A stretch of 64,000 bases of DNA. Origin: Rhizobium leucaenae USDA 9039. GTDB taxonomy: Bacteria > Pseudomonadota > Alphaproteobacteria > Rhizobiales > Rhizobiaceae. The stretch lies in contig NZ_AUFB01000012.1 in NCBI RefSeq assembly GCF_000426285.1, forward strand, positions 1 to 64,000, given 5' to 3'. Made by a program: the position numbers and the translations under genes. Under the pieces are notes generated by a model that did no database searches, was not told the DNA's origin, and saw only the letters and a list, made by a program, of their open reading frames with translations. Positions 57,461 through 64,000 of the stretch are shown in pieces. Position 1 is the first letter of the stretch, and the number at the start of each line of letters is the position of its first letter.

Positions 57461-59350
57461 ATGATTTCGATTTCCGACCTTTCCGCCCGCATTGCCGGCC
57501 GCCTCCTCATCGACCACGCCAGCGTGACGCTTCCGGCGGGCACGAAGGCGGGGCTTGTCGGCAAGAACGGCGCCGGCAAGTCGACATTGTTCCGCGTGAT
57601 CACCGGCGATCTCGCCGCTGAAAGCGGCTCGGTCTCCATTCCGCGCAATGCCCGCATCGGCCAGGTGGCGCAGGAGGCGCCGGGGACCGAGGAGCCGCTG
57701 ATCGAGATCGTGTTGAAGGCCGACAAGGAACGCAGCGCCCTGCTTGCGGAAGCCGAAACGGCGACCGATCCGCATCGCATCGCCGACATCCAGACGCGCC
57801 TTGCCGATATCGGCGCCCATTCGGCCGAAGCGCGCGCCGCCAGCATTCTCGCCGGTCTCGGTTTCGACCATGAAGCGCAGCATCGCCCCGCCTCTTCCTT
57901 TTCCGGCGGCTGGCGCATGCGCGTGGCGCTCGCGGCTGTGCTGTTTTCCGAGCCCGACCTGCTGCTGCTCGACGAGCCGACCAACTATCTCGACCTCGAA
58001 GGCACGCTCTGGCTGGAAGATTACATCCGCCGCTATCCGCATACGGTCATCATCATCTCGCACGACCGCGACCTTTTGAACACGGCCGTCAATTCCATCG
58101 TCCATCTCGACCAGAAGAAGCTCACCTTCTATCGCGGCTCCTACGATCAGTTCGAGCGGCAGAAGGCGGAGGCCGACGAGCTGCAGATGAAGGCGAAGGC
58201 GAAGAACGAGGCGGCGCGCAAGCACCTGCAGAGTTTCATCGACCGCTTCAAGGCCAAGGCGACGAAGGCCCGGCAAGCACAATCGCGCGTTAAGGCGCTG
58301 GAGCGAATGGGCACGGTCGCCGCCGTCATCGAAGATCATGTGATGGGCTTCAGCTTTCCCGAACCGGAAAAGCAGGCGGCATCGCCGATCATCGCCGTCA
58401 GCGGCGGCGCGGTGGGCTATGAGCCCGGCAAGCCGATCCTGAAGCGCCTCAATCTGCGCATCGACGCCGATGACCGCATCGCCCTGCTCGGCTCCAACGG
58501 CAACGGCAAATCCACCTTCGCGAAATTCGTCTCCGGCCGCCTCGATGCCGAAAGCGGCGATGTGAAGCTGGCGCCGAACCTGAAGATCGGCTTCTTTGCC
58601 CAACATCAGCTCGACGACCTCGTACCCAACCAGACCGCCGTCGAGCATGTTCGCCGCCGTATGCCCGACGCGCCGGAGGCGAAGGTGCGCGCCCGCGTCG
58701 CCCAGATGGGCCTTGCGACCGAGAAGATGGATACGCAGGTCAAGGATCTCTCCGGCGGCGAAAAGGCACGGCTGCTGATGGGGCTTGCTGCTTTCGACGC
58801 ACCGAACCTTCTGATCCTCGACGAACCGACCAACCATCTCGACATTGACAGCCGCAATGCGCTGATCCAGGCGCTGAACGACTATTCCGGCGCGGTCATT
58901 CTGATCTCGCATGATCGCCATCTCATCGAGGCGACGGTCGACCAACTGTGGCTGGTGCGCGACGGCACGGTTTCCACCTTCGACGGCGACCTGGAAGATT
59001 ATCGCAGCCTCGTCGTCGCCAGCCCGAAGCCGAGGGACGACAAGGGCAAGGTCAACGGCGCCGACGATTCCGTCTCCAAGGCGGACCAGCGCAAACTCAA
59101 TGCCGACCGCCGCGCGTCGCTTGCGCCGCTCAAGAAAAAGATCAACGAAATCGAATCCTTGACCGGCAAGCTGGAGAAACTGATTCAGGCGCTTGATACG
59201 GAACTTGCAGATCCTGCCCTCTACGAGAAGGCACCCGCGAAGGCCGCCGAGAAGGCCAAACAGCGCTCCGACGCGGCGGAAAAGCTTGCCGCCGCCGAAG
59301 AGCAATGGCTGGAGCTTTCGTCTGAATATGAAACCGGGATGGCCGGTTAA
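57461..59350 (+). CDS. ABC-F family ATPase (Uup/YheS-like)
   Basis: Encodes 629 residues with two nucleotide-binding domains and no membrane segment. Domain 1: GKNGAGKSTLFRV, FSGGWRMRVALAAV, LLLLDEPTNYLDLEG. The linker (about residues 220-300) is a charged helical arm. Domain 2: GSNGNGKSTFAKF, LSGGEKARLLMG, LILDEPTNHLDID. A C-terminal coiled coil follows (SLTGKLEKLIQALDTELADP). ABC-F proteins act on ribosomes as translation factors. The exact subfamily is not certain. Confidence 0.95.
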   Translation: MISISDLSARIAGRLLIDHASVTLPAGTKAGLVGKNGAGKSTLFRVITGDLAAESGSVSIPRNARIGQVAQEAPGTEEPLIEIVLKADKERSALLAEAETATDPHRIADIQTRLADIGAHSAEARAASILAGLGFDHEAQHRPASSFSGGWRMRVALAAVLFSEPDLLLLDEPTNYLDLEGTLWLEDYIRRYPHTVIIISHDRDLLNTAVNSIVHLDQKKLTFYRGSYDQFERQKAEADELQMKAKAKNEAARKHLQSFIDRFKAKATKARQAQSRVKALERMGTVAAVIEDHVMGFSFPEPEKQAASPIIAVSGGAVGYEPGKPILKRLNLRIDADDRIALLGSNGNGKSTFAKFVSGRLDAESGDVKLAPNLKIGFFAQHQLDDLVPNQTAVEHVRRRMPDAPEAKVRARVAQMGLATEKMDTQVKDLSGGEKARLLMGLAAFDAPNLLILDEPTNHLDIDSRNALIQALNDYSGAVILISHDRHLIEATVDQLWLVRDGTVSTFDGDLEDYRSLVVASPKPRDDKGKVNGADDSVSKADQRKLNADRRASLAPLKKKINEIESLTGKLEKLIQALDTELADPALYEKAPAKAAEKAKQRSDAAEKLAAAEEQWLELSSEYETGMAG

Positions 59351-59408
59351 ACATCGCATTTTCAGGTGGAACTGCCCTGAAGCGGCAACATGCGCCAATT
59401 TCAAAGGC

Positions 59409-59452
59409 TTAGAGCAATCTTTGTTCGTTCGGATGAACGCGCAGCGCTCTAA
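59409..59452. repeat. 44-nt palindromic intergenic repeat
   Basis: Ends ttagagc / gctctaa with an inner gttcgttc / gatgaac pair. A common rhizobial intergenic palindrome by appearance. It lies 58 nt after the ABC-F stop. Confidence 0.55.
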
Positions 59453-59517
59453 AAATAGTTAATGCCTGAGGCATCCGTGCGTCAGAACTAACCGATCATT
59501 AACCATAATCGGAAAAA

Positions 59518-60447
59518 ATGCGCCCAACATTCATTAATGTATTGTTGAGCGATTCTAATGACCTTCCGTCTTCTCCTGGCCGGCCTGCCGTGTCCTTATC
59601 CCTTGCCGGCTGCGCAACCAAACCGGCCAACGATGCCTCGCTGAAGACGAGTTTTGCTGAGGAAGAGCCGCATCATAAGCCATTTAAGGCGAGCGACCCC
59701 ATCGACATGGAGCCGACCAAATGGGCTGGCGCGGAGCTTGAGACCAGAGAAACGGGCGATACCGGCGGCCCGCATCACCTTGTCGGGCGCACCTTGGAAG
59801 TGTCTTCGCTGCACGACCTCAAGCTGAGTGACAAGGAAGTTATTCTCAGCTTCGACGACGGTCCGGCGCCAGGAAAGACGGAGCGCATCCTCTCCACGCT
59901 CGACAAATTCGGCGTCAAGGCGACCTTCATGATGGTTGGCGAAATGGCGGAGGCGCATCCGGCCACCGCCCGCAAGGTCTTTGCCGACGGAGACACCATC
60001 GGCAGCCACACCTTCCGCCACCCCGATCTCGACAAGATGAGCTTCGACATGGCGATGGCCGAAATCGCCCGCGGCGAGCACGCGGTAGCCAAGGTCATCG
60101 GGACGGATGTTTCCTTCTTCCGCTTTCCCTATCTCGCCGATTCCAAGCGCCTGCGCACTGCCGTCGCCATGCGTGATCTCGTCGTCATGGATGTGGATAT
60201 CGACAGCAAGGACTATTTCAACTCGAAGCCCTCCGCCGTCGTCACCCGCACCATGGACCAGTTGCACAAGCGCGGCCGCGGCATCATCCTGATGCACGAT
60301 ATCCACCAGCGCACTGCCACCATGCTGCCGACCCTTTTGGCGCGTCTCGAAAGCGAGGGCTACAAGGTCGTAACGCTGAAATACAAGGGCACCTTCGCGC
60401 CGGCAACCAACCTGATCGCTCAGGCCAGCCTCAGGGTTCTGCGCTAA
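59518..60447 (+). CDS. Polysaccharide deacetylase family protein (NodB-homology), signal peptide disrupted
   Basis: The NodB-homology domain begins near residue 100: VILSFDDGPAPGKTERIL (catalytic Asp), GSHTFRHPDLDKMS (metal His pair), FFRFPYLADSKR (Arg) and GIILMHDIHQRT. It probably deacetylates a cell-wall or surface glycan. The coding frame contains VSLSLAGCATKPAND, a lipobox, but no start with a hydrophobic n-region. A separate frame starting at 59558 reads MTFRLLLAGL, and a one-base insertion near 59586 would join the two into a normal lipoprotein signal. The coordinates give the open frame; the true gene may start at 59558. Confidence 0.8.
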   Translation: MRPTFINVLLSDSNDLPSSPGRPAVSLSLAGCATKPANDASLKTSFAEEEPHHKPFKASDPIDMEPTKWAGAELETRETGDTGGPHHLVGRTLEVSSLHDLKLSDKEVILSFDDGPAPGKTERILSTLDKFGVKATFMMVGEMAEAHPATARKVFADGDTIGSHTFRHPDLDKMSFDMAMAEIARGEHAVAKVIGTDVSFFRFPYLADSKRLRTAVAMRDLVVMDVDIDSKDYFNSKPSAVVTRTMDQLHKRGRGIILMHDIHQRTATMLPTLLARLESEGYKVVTLKYKGTFAPATNLIAQASLRVLR

Positions 60448-60570
60448 GGACGGAATAAACGTCAGAAAACCGCATGATGGAATAGATTCGGGGAAGCACA
60501 GTTGCGTCTCCGAATGTATTTTGATTTGATTATATATGAGTCACCGCATCAATCGCATATCAGGTCCCTT

Positions 60571-62631
60571 ATGAATCTCCATCTCGAGCATGACGACGAT
60601 CCACTGACACTGCAATTCGTCGCTGAAAGGGATGCACAGTCTGAACAGGCTCTGATGACGCCTGAGTTCGAGGTGGATCGGGCGGCAATCAAGGCTCTGA
60701 TCGAACGTAAGGACCGGCTGATCCAGGTGGTGCGCCGCGGCAAGTGGCTGTTCGACTTCCACCGCAGCGCGGATCATCCTCTCGGCATGTGGTTCCGGTT
60801 GCCCGCCAATCTCGCTCCTTCACCCGATGCGCCCTGGGAACCGATCTTCGATCTCGACGCTTTCTGCGCTTCAGAGAACAAGCTTTGGCTCTGGCGCGGC
60901 GCAATTACCTGCCCTTGGGAGCCGACGCGGGTATTGCTTTGCCTCTCCGACGGCGGCTCCGATCTTGGACGTCTCTTGGAGTTCGATTGCGAAACCAAGA
61001 GCATCGTCGAAGGTGGATTCGACACGCCGCCGACGCGTTGTCATGCCACCTGGCTCAGCCGCGACGAGATCGCCTATTTCGGCTCGATCGACCGCCTCTC
61101 CTCGACGCGCTCCGGCTGGCCACGCGTCGGCCGCCGACTGAAGCGTGGACAGCCGCCAGCAAAGGCGCCCCTGCTCTACGCCACCGCCGACACCGACGTC
61201 TACGGCTCCTGCCTGGTTTTCGACCCCGTGCTTGCCGGCATTGCAAAGAAAGGTACGGCCAAGCCGATCCGCCTGTTCATCACCGGCCACGAAATCGGCA
61301 ATTCCAGTGTTTTCATCAAGGAGCAGGATTTTTCGCTGCGGCGGATCGATCTGCCGAAGGACATCGACGTCCAGCTCAACTATTCCTATTGTCTCTGGCT
61401 CGCCAAAACCGACGAGCGGATACCGGCGGGCAGCCTGGCGGTGCAACCCTTGCCGCGGCAGGCCACCGATGCCGGCGCCGAGGCGATGCGCGTGTTGTTT
61501 TCGCCCGGCGAGCGGCAATCGGTGTCGCAGTTCCTGCTGATGCGCGAATGGTGCGTTTTCGTCGTTTCGGACAATCTGCAGCCTCGGCTTTTCGTCTTCG
61601 ACCTGACCAACGCGGATGCGGCGATCCAGGAAATCGCGCTGCCGGCAGATGTCCAGACCGTAACCGTCTGGCCGCTCCATTCCGACCTCCATCTCGGTGA
61701 CGACACGCTGCAGGTCTATGGCGAAGGTTTCCTACAGCCGCCCTCCTGCTATCGCCTGGAGCTTGCCAACCGCAAGAAGCCGCTTGACCTCATTCACACG
61801 GCAAGCTCCCCGGCCTATTTCGATACTGACGGCATGACCTCCGAATTGCTCGAGGCTTTTTCCGAAGACGGCACGAGGGTGCCCTACCGGCTCGTATTGC
61901 CGAAGACATGGACGCAAGGCGAACTGCCGGTGCTGATGTATGGCTATGGCGGCTTCGATTTCTCGGTCCGTCCGCAATATTCCGCCGTCATCGGCCGCTG
62001 GCTGGAACAGGGTGGCGCCTATGTGCAGGCCTATATCCGCGGCGGCGGCGAGCTCGGTCCGAATTGGCATCGCTCGGCCAAGGGTCATGGCCGCCAGAGG
62101 GCCTTTGCCGATTTTGTTGCCGTTGCCCGCGATCTCGCCGCGCGCGGCTATACAAAGCCGTCACGCATAGCCGCCAATGGCGGCAGCAATGGCGGGCTGC
62201 TGACCGGCGTGATGTTGACGCGCTATCCGCGCGACTTCGGCGCGATCTGGTGTCAGGTGCCGGTGCTTGACATGAGCCGCTTCCATGTCTTCCCCGCGGG
62301 CAAGGCCTGGATCGATGAGTATGGCAATCCAGACGAGCAGGCTGACCGCGATTATCTGCTTTCCTATTCGCCGCTGCACAATCTGAAACCGGCCTCGGAA
62401 ATCACCTATCCGCCCATCTATATCGAGAGTTCCAGCAATGACGACCGGGTCCATCCCTCGCATGCGCGGCGGTTTGCAGCGCGTATGGAAGAACTCGGCC
62501 ATCATCCGCTGTTCCACGAATTCCACACGGGCGGCCACGGCGGCGACGGCGCATCGACCGAACTCGCGGCGCGAATCGCGCTAGGTTACAGTTTCCTTCG
62601 GGAGACGATCGTGAAGCCGCGTGAAAGTTGA
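60571..62631 (+). CDS. S9-family prolyl oligopeptidase
   Basis: Encodes 686 residues from MNLHLEHDDDPL; the frame is open earlier with TTG and ATG codons. An N-terminal beta-propeller (about residues 40-400) precedes an alpha/beta-hydrolase domain. The catalytic Ser is in ANGGSNGGLLTGVMLTRYP, Asp in ESSSNDDRVHPSHARRFA, and His in HTGGHGGDGAST. YGYGGFDFSVRPQYS and RGGGELGPNWHRSA are typical S9A segments. There is no signal peptide, so it is cytosolic. It cleaves peptides; the specificity is unknown. Confidence 0.92.
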   Translation: MNLHLEHDDDPLTLQFVAERDAQSEQALMTPEFEVDRAAIKALIERKDRLIQVVRRGKWLFDFHRSADHPLGMWFRLPANLAPSPDAPWEPIFDLDAFCASENKLWLWRGAITCPWEPTRVLLCLSDGGSDLGRLLEFDCETKSIVEGGFDTPPTRCHATWLSRDEIAYFGSIDRLSSTRSGWPRVGRRLKRGQPPAKAPLLYATADTDVYGSCLVFDPVLAGIAKKGTAKPIRLFITGHEIGNSSVFIKEQDFSLRRIDLPKDIDVQLNYSYCLWLAKTDERIPAGSLAVQPLPRQATDAGAEAMRVLFSPGERQSVSQFLLMREWCVFVVSDNLQPRLFVFDLTNADAAIQEIALPADVQTVTVWPLHSDLHLGDDTLQVYGEGFLQPPSCYRLELANRKKPLDLIHTASSPAYFDTDGMTSELLEAFSEDGTRVPYRLVLPKTWTQGELPVLMYGYGGFDFSVRPQYSAVIGRWLEQGGAYVQAYIRGGGELGPNWHRSAKGHGRQRAFADFVAVARDLAARGYTKPSRIAANGGSNGGLLTGVMLTRYPRDFGAIWCQVPVLDMSRFHVFPAGKAWIDEYGNPDEQADRDYLLSYSPLHNLKPASEITYPPIYIESSSNDDRVHPSHARRFAARMEELGHHPLFHEFHTGGHGGDGASTELAARIALGYSFLRETIVKPRES

Positions 62632-62775
62632 GTTCAGCCCTTTAGACATCAAACAAAAATCAGCAGTTGCAAGATTATTCGACGCGCTTGAAACGCCTTT
62701 GATGACATGGTTAGTTGCGTCGTGATTTCGAATAGCGGGCCCACCCGCCCGCTCACCTCTGGGGGGAGTAAATAG

Positions 62776-63882
62776 ATGGATCGTCGTTCATTTCTGAGGA
62801 AAGCCGGCGTTGCCGGCGCAGGCTCGGTTGCAGCAGCAGCGCTTGCGGCTCCGGCCATTGCTCAGAGCAATCCGAAAATCAACTGGCGCCTGACCTCGTC
62901 CTTCCCGAAATCGCTCGACACGATCTATGGCGGCGCCGAGGTGCTGTCCAAATTCGTCTCGGAAGCGACCGACGGCAACTTCACCCTCCAGGTATTCGCC
63001 GCTGGCGAAATCGTGCCCGGCCTGCAGGCTGCAGACGCGACCTCGGCGGGCACGGTCGAAGCCTGCCATACGGTCTCCTACTATTATTGGGGCAAGGATC
63101 CGGTGTGGGCGCTCGGCGCTGCCGTTCCTTTCGCGCTCAATGCCCGCGGCATGAATGCCTGGCAGTACCATGGCGGCGGGATCGACATGTTCAACGAATT
63201 TCTGGCGACGCAGGGGCTGATCGGTTTTCCGAGCGGCAATACCGGCGTACAGATGGGCGGATGGTTTCGCAAGGAAATCAATACGGTAGCCGATCTCAAA
63301 GGTCTGAAGATGCGCATCGGCGGCTTCGCCGGCAAAGTGGTGGAGCGCCTCGGCGTCGTGCCGCAGCAGATCGCGGGCGGGGACATCTATCCGGCACTTG
63401 AAAAGGGCACGATCGATGCCGCCGAATGGGTAGGCCCATATGACGACGAAAAGCTCGGTTTCTACAAGGTCGCGCCCTATTACTATTATCCCGGCTGGTG
63501 GGAAGGCGGTCCGACCGTACACGTCATGTTCAACAAGGCGGCCTATGAAGGCCTGCCGAAGGCCTATCAATCGCTGTTGCGCACCGCCGCCCAGGCGGCC
63601 GATGCCGACATGCTGCAGAAATACGACTATCTCAATCCTGCAGCCATCAAGCGTGTCGTGGCCGAGGGCGCGAAGCTGCGTCCGTTCAGCACCGATATCC
63701 TGAACGCCTGCTTCGACAAGTCGAACGAAGTCTATGCCGAGATGGAAGCATCGAACCCGACCTTCAAAAAGATTTGGGAGTCGATCAAGGCGTTCCGCGG
63801 CGGGCACTATCTCTATGCCCAGGTCGCAGAATACAGCTACGACGTGTATATGATGACGCAGCAGCGTGCCGGCAAGCTTTGA
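62776..63882 (+). CDS. TRAP transporter substrate-binding protein (TakP-like)
   Basis: Encodes 368 residues. A Tat signal (MDRRSFLRKAGVAGAGSV) exports the protein to the periplasm. The DctP fold is clear: INWRLTSSFPKSLDTIYGGA, GLQAADATSAGTVEACHTVS + YYYWGKDP and LKGLKMRIGGFAGKVVERLG with the carboxylate-binding Arg. The pattern is closest to TakP of Rhodobacter, which binds 2-oxo acids. The DctQ and DctM membrane partners are not in the window. A GGGGGGAG ribosome site precedes the ATG. Confidence 0.93.
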   Translation: MDRRSFLRKAGVAGAGSVAAAALAAPAIAQSNPKINWRLTSSFPKSLDTIYGGAEVLSKFVSEATDGNFTLQVFAAGEIVPGLQAADATSAGTVEACHTVSYYYWGKDPVWALGAAVPFALNARGMNAWQYHGGGIDMFNEFLATQGLIGFPSGNTGVQMGGWFRKEINTVADLKGLKMRIGGFAGKVVERLGVVPQQIAGGDIYPALEKGTIDAAEWVGPYDDEKLGFYKVAPYYYYPGWWEGGPTVHVMFNKAAYEGLPKAYQSLLRTAAQAADADMLQKYDYLNPAAIKRVVAEGAKLRPFSTDILNACFDKSNEVYAEMEASNPTFKKIWESIKAFRGGHYLYAQVAEYSYDVYMMTQQRAGKL

Positions 63883-63895
63883 TCGAAGGAACAAT

Positions 63896-63920
63896 ACCTT
63901 CTCCCCGCCGGGGAGAAGGT
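63896..63920. terminator. Palindrome after the TRAP protein gene
   Basis: A perfect 11-3-11 inverted repeat (accttctcccc / ggggagaaggt, spacer gcc). It has no clear T run, so it may be a terminator or a dispersed repeat; related c-rich/g-rich stems occur near 33344 and inside the 41015-41209 repeat. Confidence 0.5.
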
Positions 63921-63924
63921 AAGA

Positions 63925-64000
63925 TCAATTGAATGAGGGCGGCTGACTGAGATCGATCGCGGGCGGATTTTTCTTTTCTCCGCCCTGATCCGCCGGCTTG
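63925..64000 (-). CDS. Possible 3' end of a minus-strand gene
   Basis: An open frame of 25 codons runs in from the right window edge and ends KNPPAIDLSQPPSFN at a TGA, just before the palindrome at 63896-63920. The Pro/Lys/Asp-rich tail is compatible with a protein C-terminus. It is too short to identify. Confidence 0.3.
   Translation of the reverse strand, partial: KPADQGGEKKNPPAIDLSQPPSFN

Noticed and set aside
57410..59404. 664-codon open frame opposite the ABC-F gene
   Set aside because: Antisense shadow; the plus strand carries both Walker motifs and both ABC signatures.
1..64000. tRNA, rRNA and CRISPR arrays
   Set aside because: No T-loop GTTCRANTC pattern in tRNA context, no rRNA segment and no regularly spaced direct repeats were noticed by eye; a covariance search would settle this.

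Overview
The window looks like a chromosomal segment of a Rhizobiaceae alphaproteobacterium, most likely Rhizobium sensu lato. This rests on GC-rich coding sequence and on gene orders that I know from rhizobial core chromosomes: bamE / cbp3-like / DUF177 / plsX / fabH / ihfA / merR-type regulator; glyA / nrdR / ribD / ribE with ribH / nusB nearby; ldtR beside an L,D-transpeptidase; hemB / RDD / bpt; ppk / ppx; hdaA / perM diverging from purM / purN; SDR / uvrC / pgsA / moaD / moaE. The species cannot be fixed from sequence alone. I saw no rRNA, tRNA, CRISPR array or prophage.

Layout. 1-1.7 kb: an accessory edge with the end of an IS630 transposase, a small lipoprotein, a decayed porin-like gene and a small secreted protein. 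1.7-7 kb: lipid and cell-envelope block on the minus strand, with bamE diverging from it. 7-16.7 kb: H+-pyrophosphatase, nusB-ribH, a cupin and a GNAT gene, then glyA-nrdR-ribD-ribE. 15.4-22 kb: L,D-transpeptidase with its MarR-type regulator, heme synthesis, an N-degron transferase and a DMT exporter. 22-22.7 kb: an inserted AbrB-Doc toxin-antitoxin pair. 22.7-29.2 kb: parC, an orphan secreted protein, aspS, then a palindrome-rich mobile-looking element and a frameshifted DUF559 gene. 29.3-33.3 kb: multicopper oxidase, RNase D and a membrane class III nucleotide cyclase. 33.4-41 kb: polyphosphate metabolism (ppk-ppx), hdaA-perM and purM-purN. 41-47.8 kb: a solitary phnM, an Xre-RES toxin-antitoxin pair, a molybdopterin oxidoreductase translationally coupled to a NUDIX hydrolase, rlmJ and a GST. 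48-53.5 kb: Omp25/31-like porin, SDR-uvrC, pgsA, moaD and moaE. 53.5-56.8 kb: an orphan LivH-type permease diverging from a CGNR/ABATE regulator across a large palindrome, then a lipoprotein, ndk and DinB. 56.9-64 kb: a probable truncated sensor gene, an ABC-F ATPase, a polysaccharide deacetylase with a broken signal peptide, a prolyl oligopeptidase and a TakP-like TRAP binding protein.

Most genes are housekeeping. The most unusual material lies between them: two toxin-antitoxin cassettes, each with a near-perfect operator palindrome; a divergent permease/regulator pair with a 13-2-13 palindrome and a -10 box so close to the start codon that the regulator mRNA may be leaderless; an element of about 255 bp bounded by 25-nt inverted repeats and filled with hairpins; two or three dispersed palindromes of about 45 nt that look like one family; and at least three genes each broken by a single-base shift (porin-like, DUF559, deacetylase signal peptide). 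I did not find a convincing undescribed multi-gene system. The best candidate for new biology is the LivH/CGNR/lipoprotein locus at 53.5-55.5 kb.
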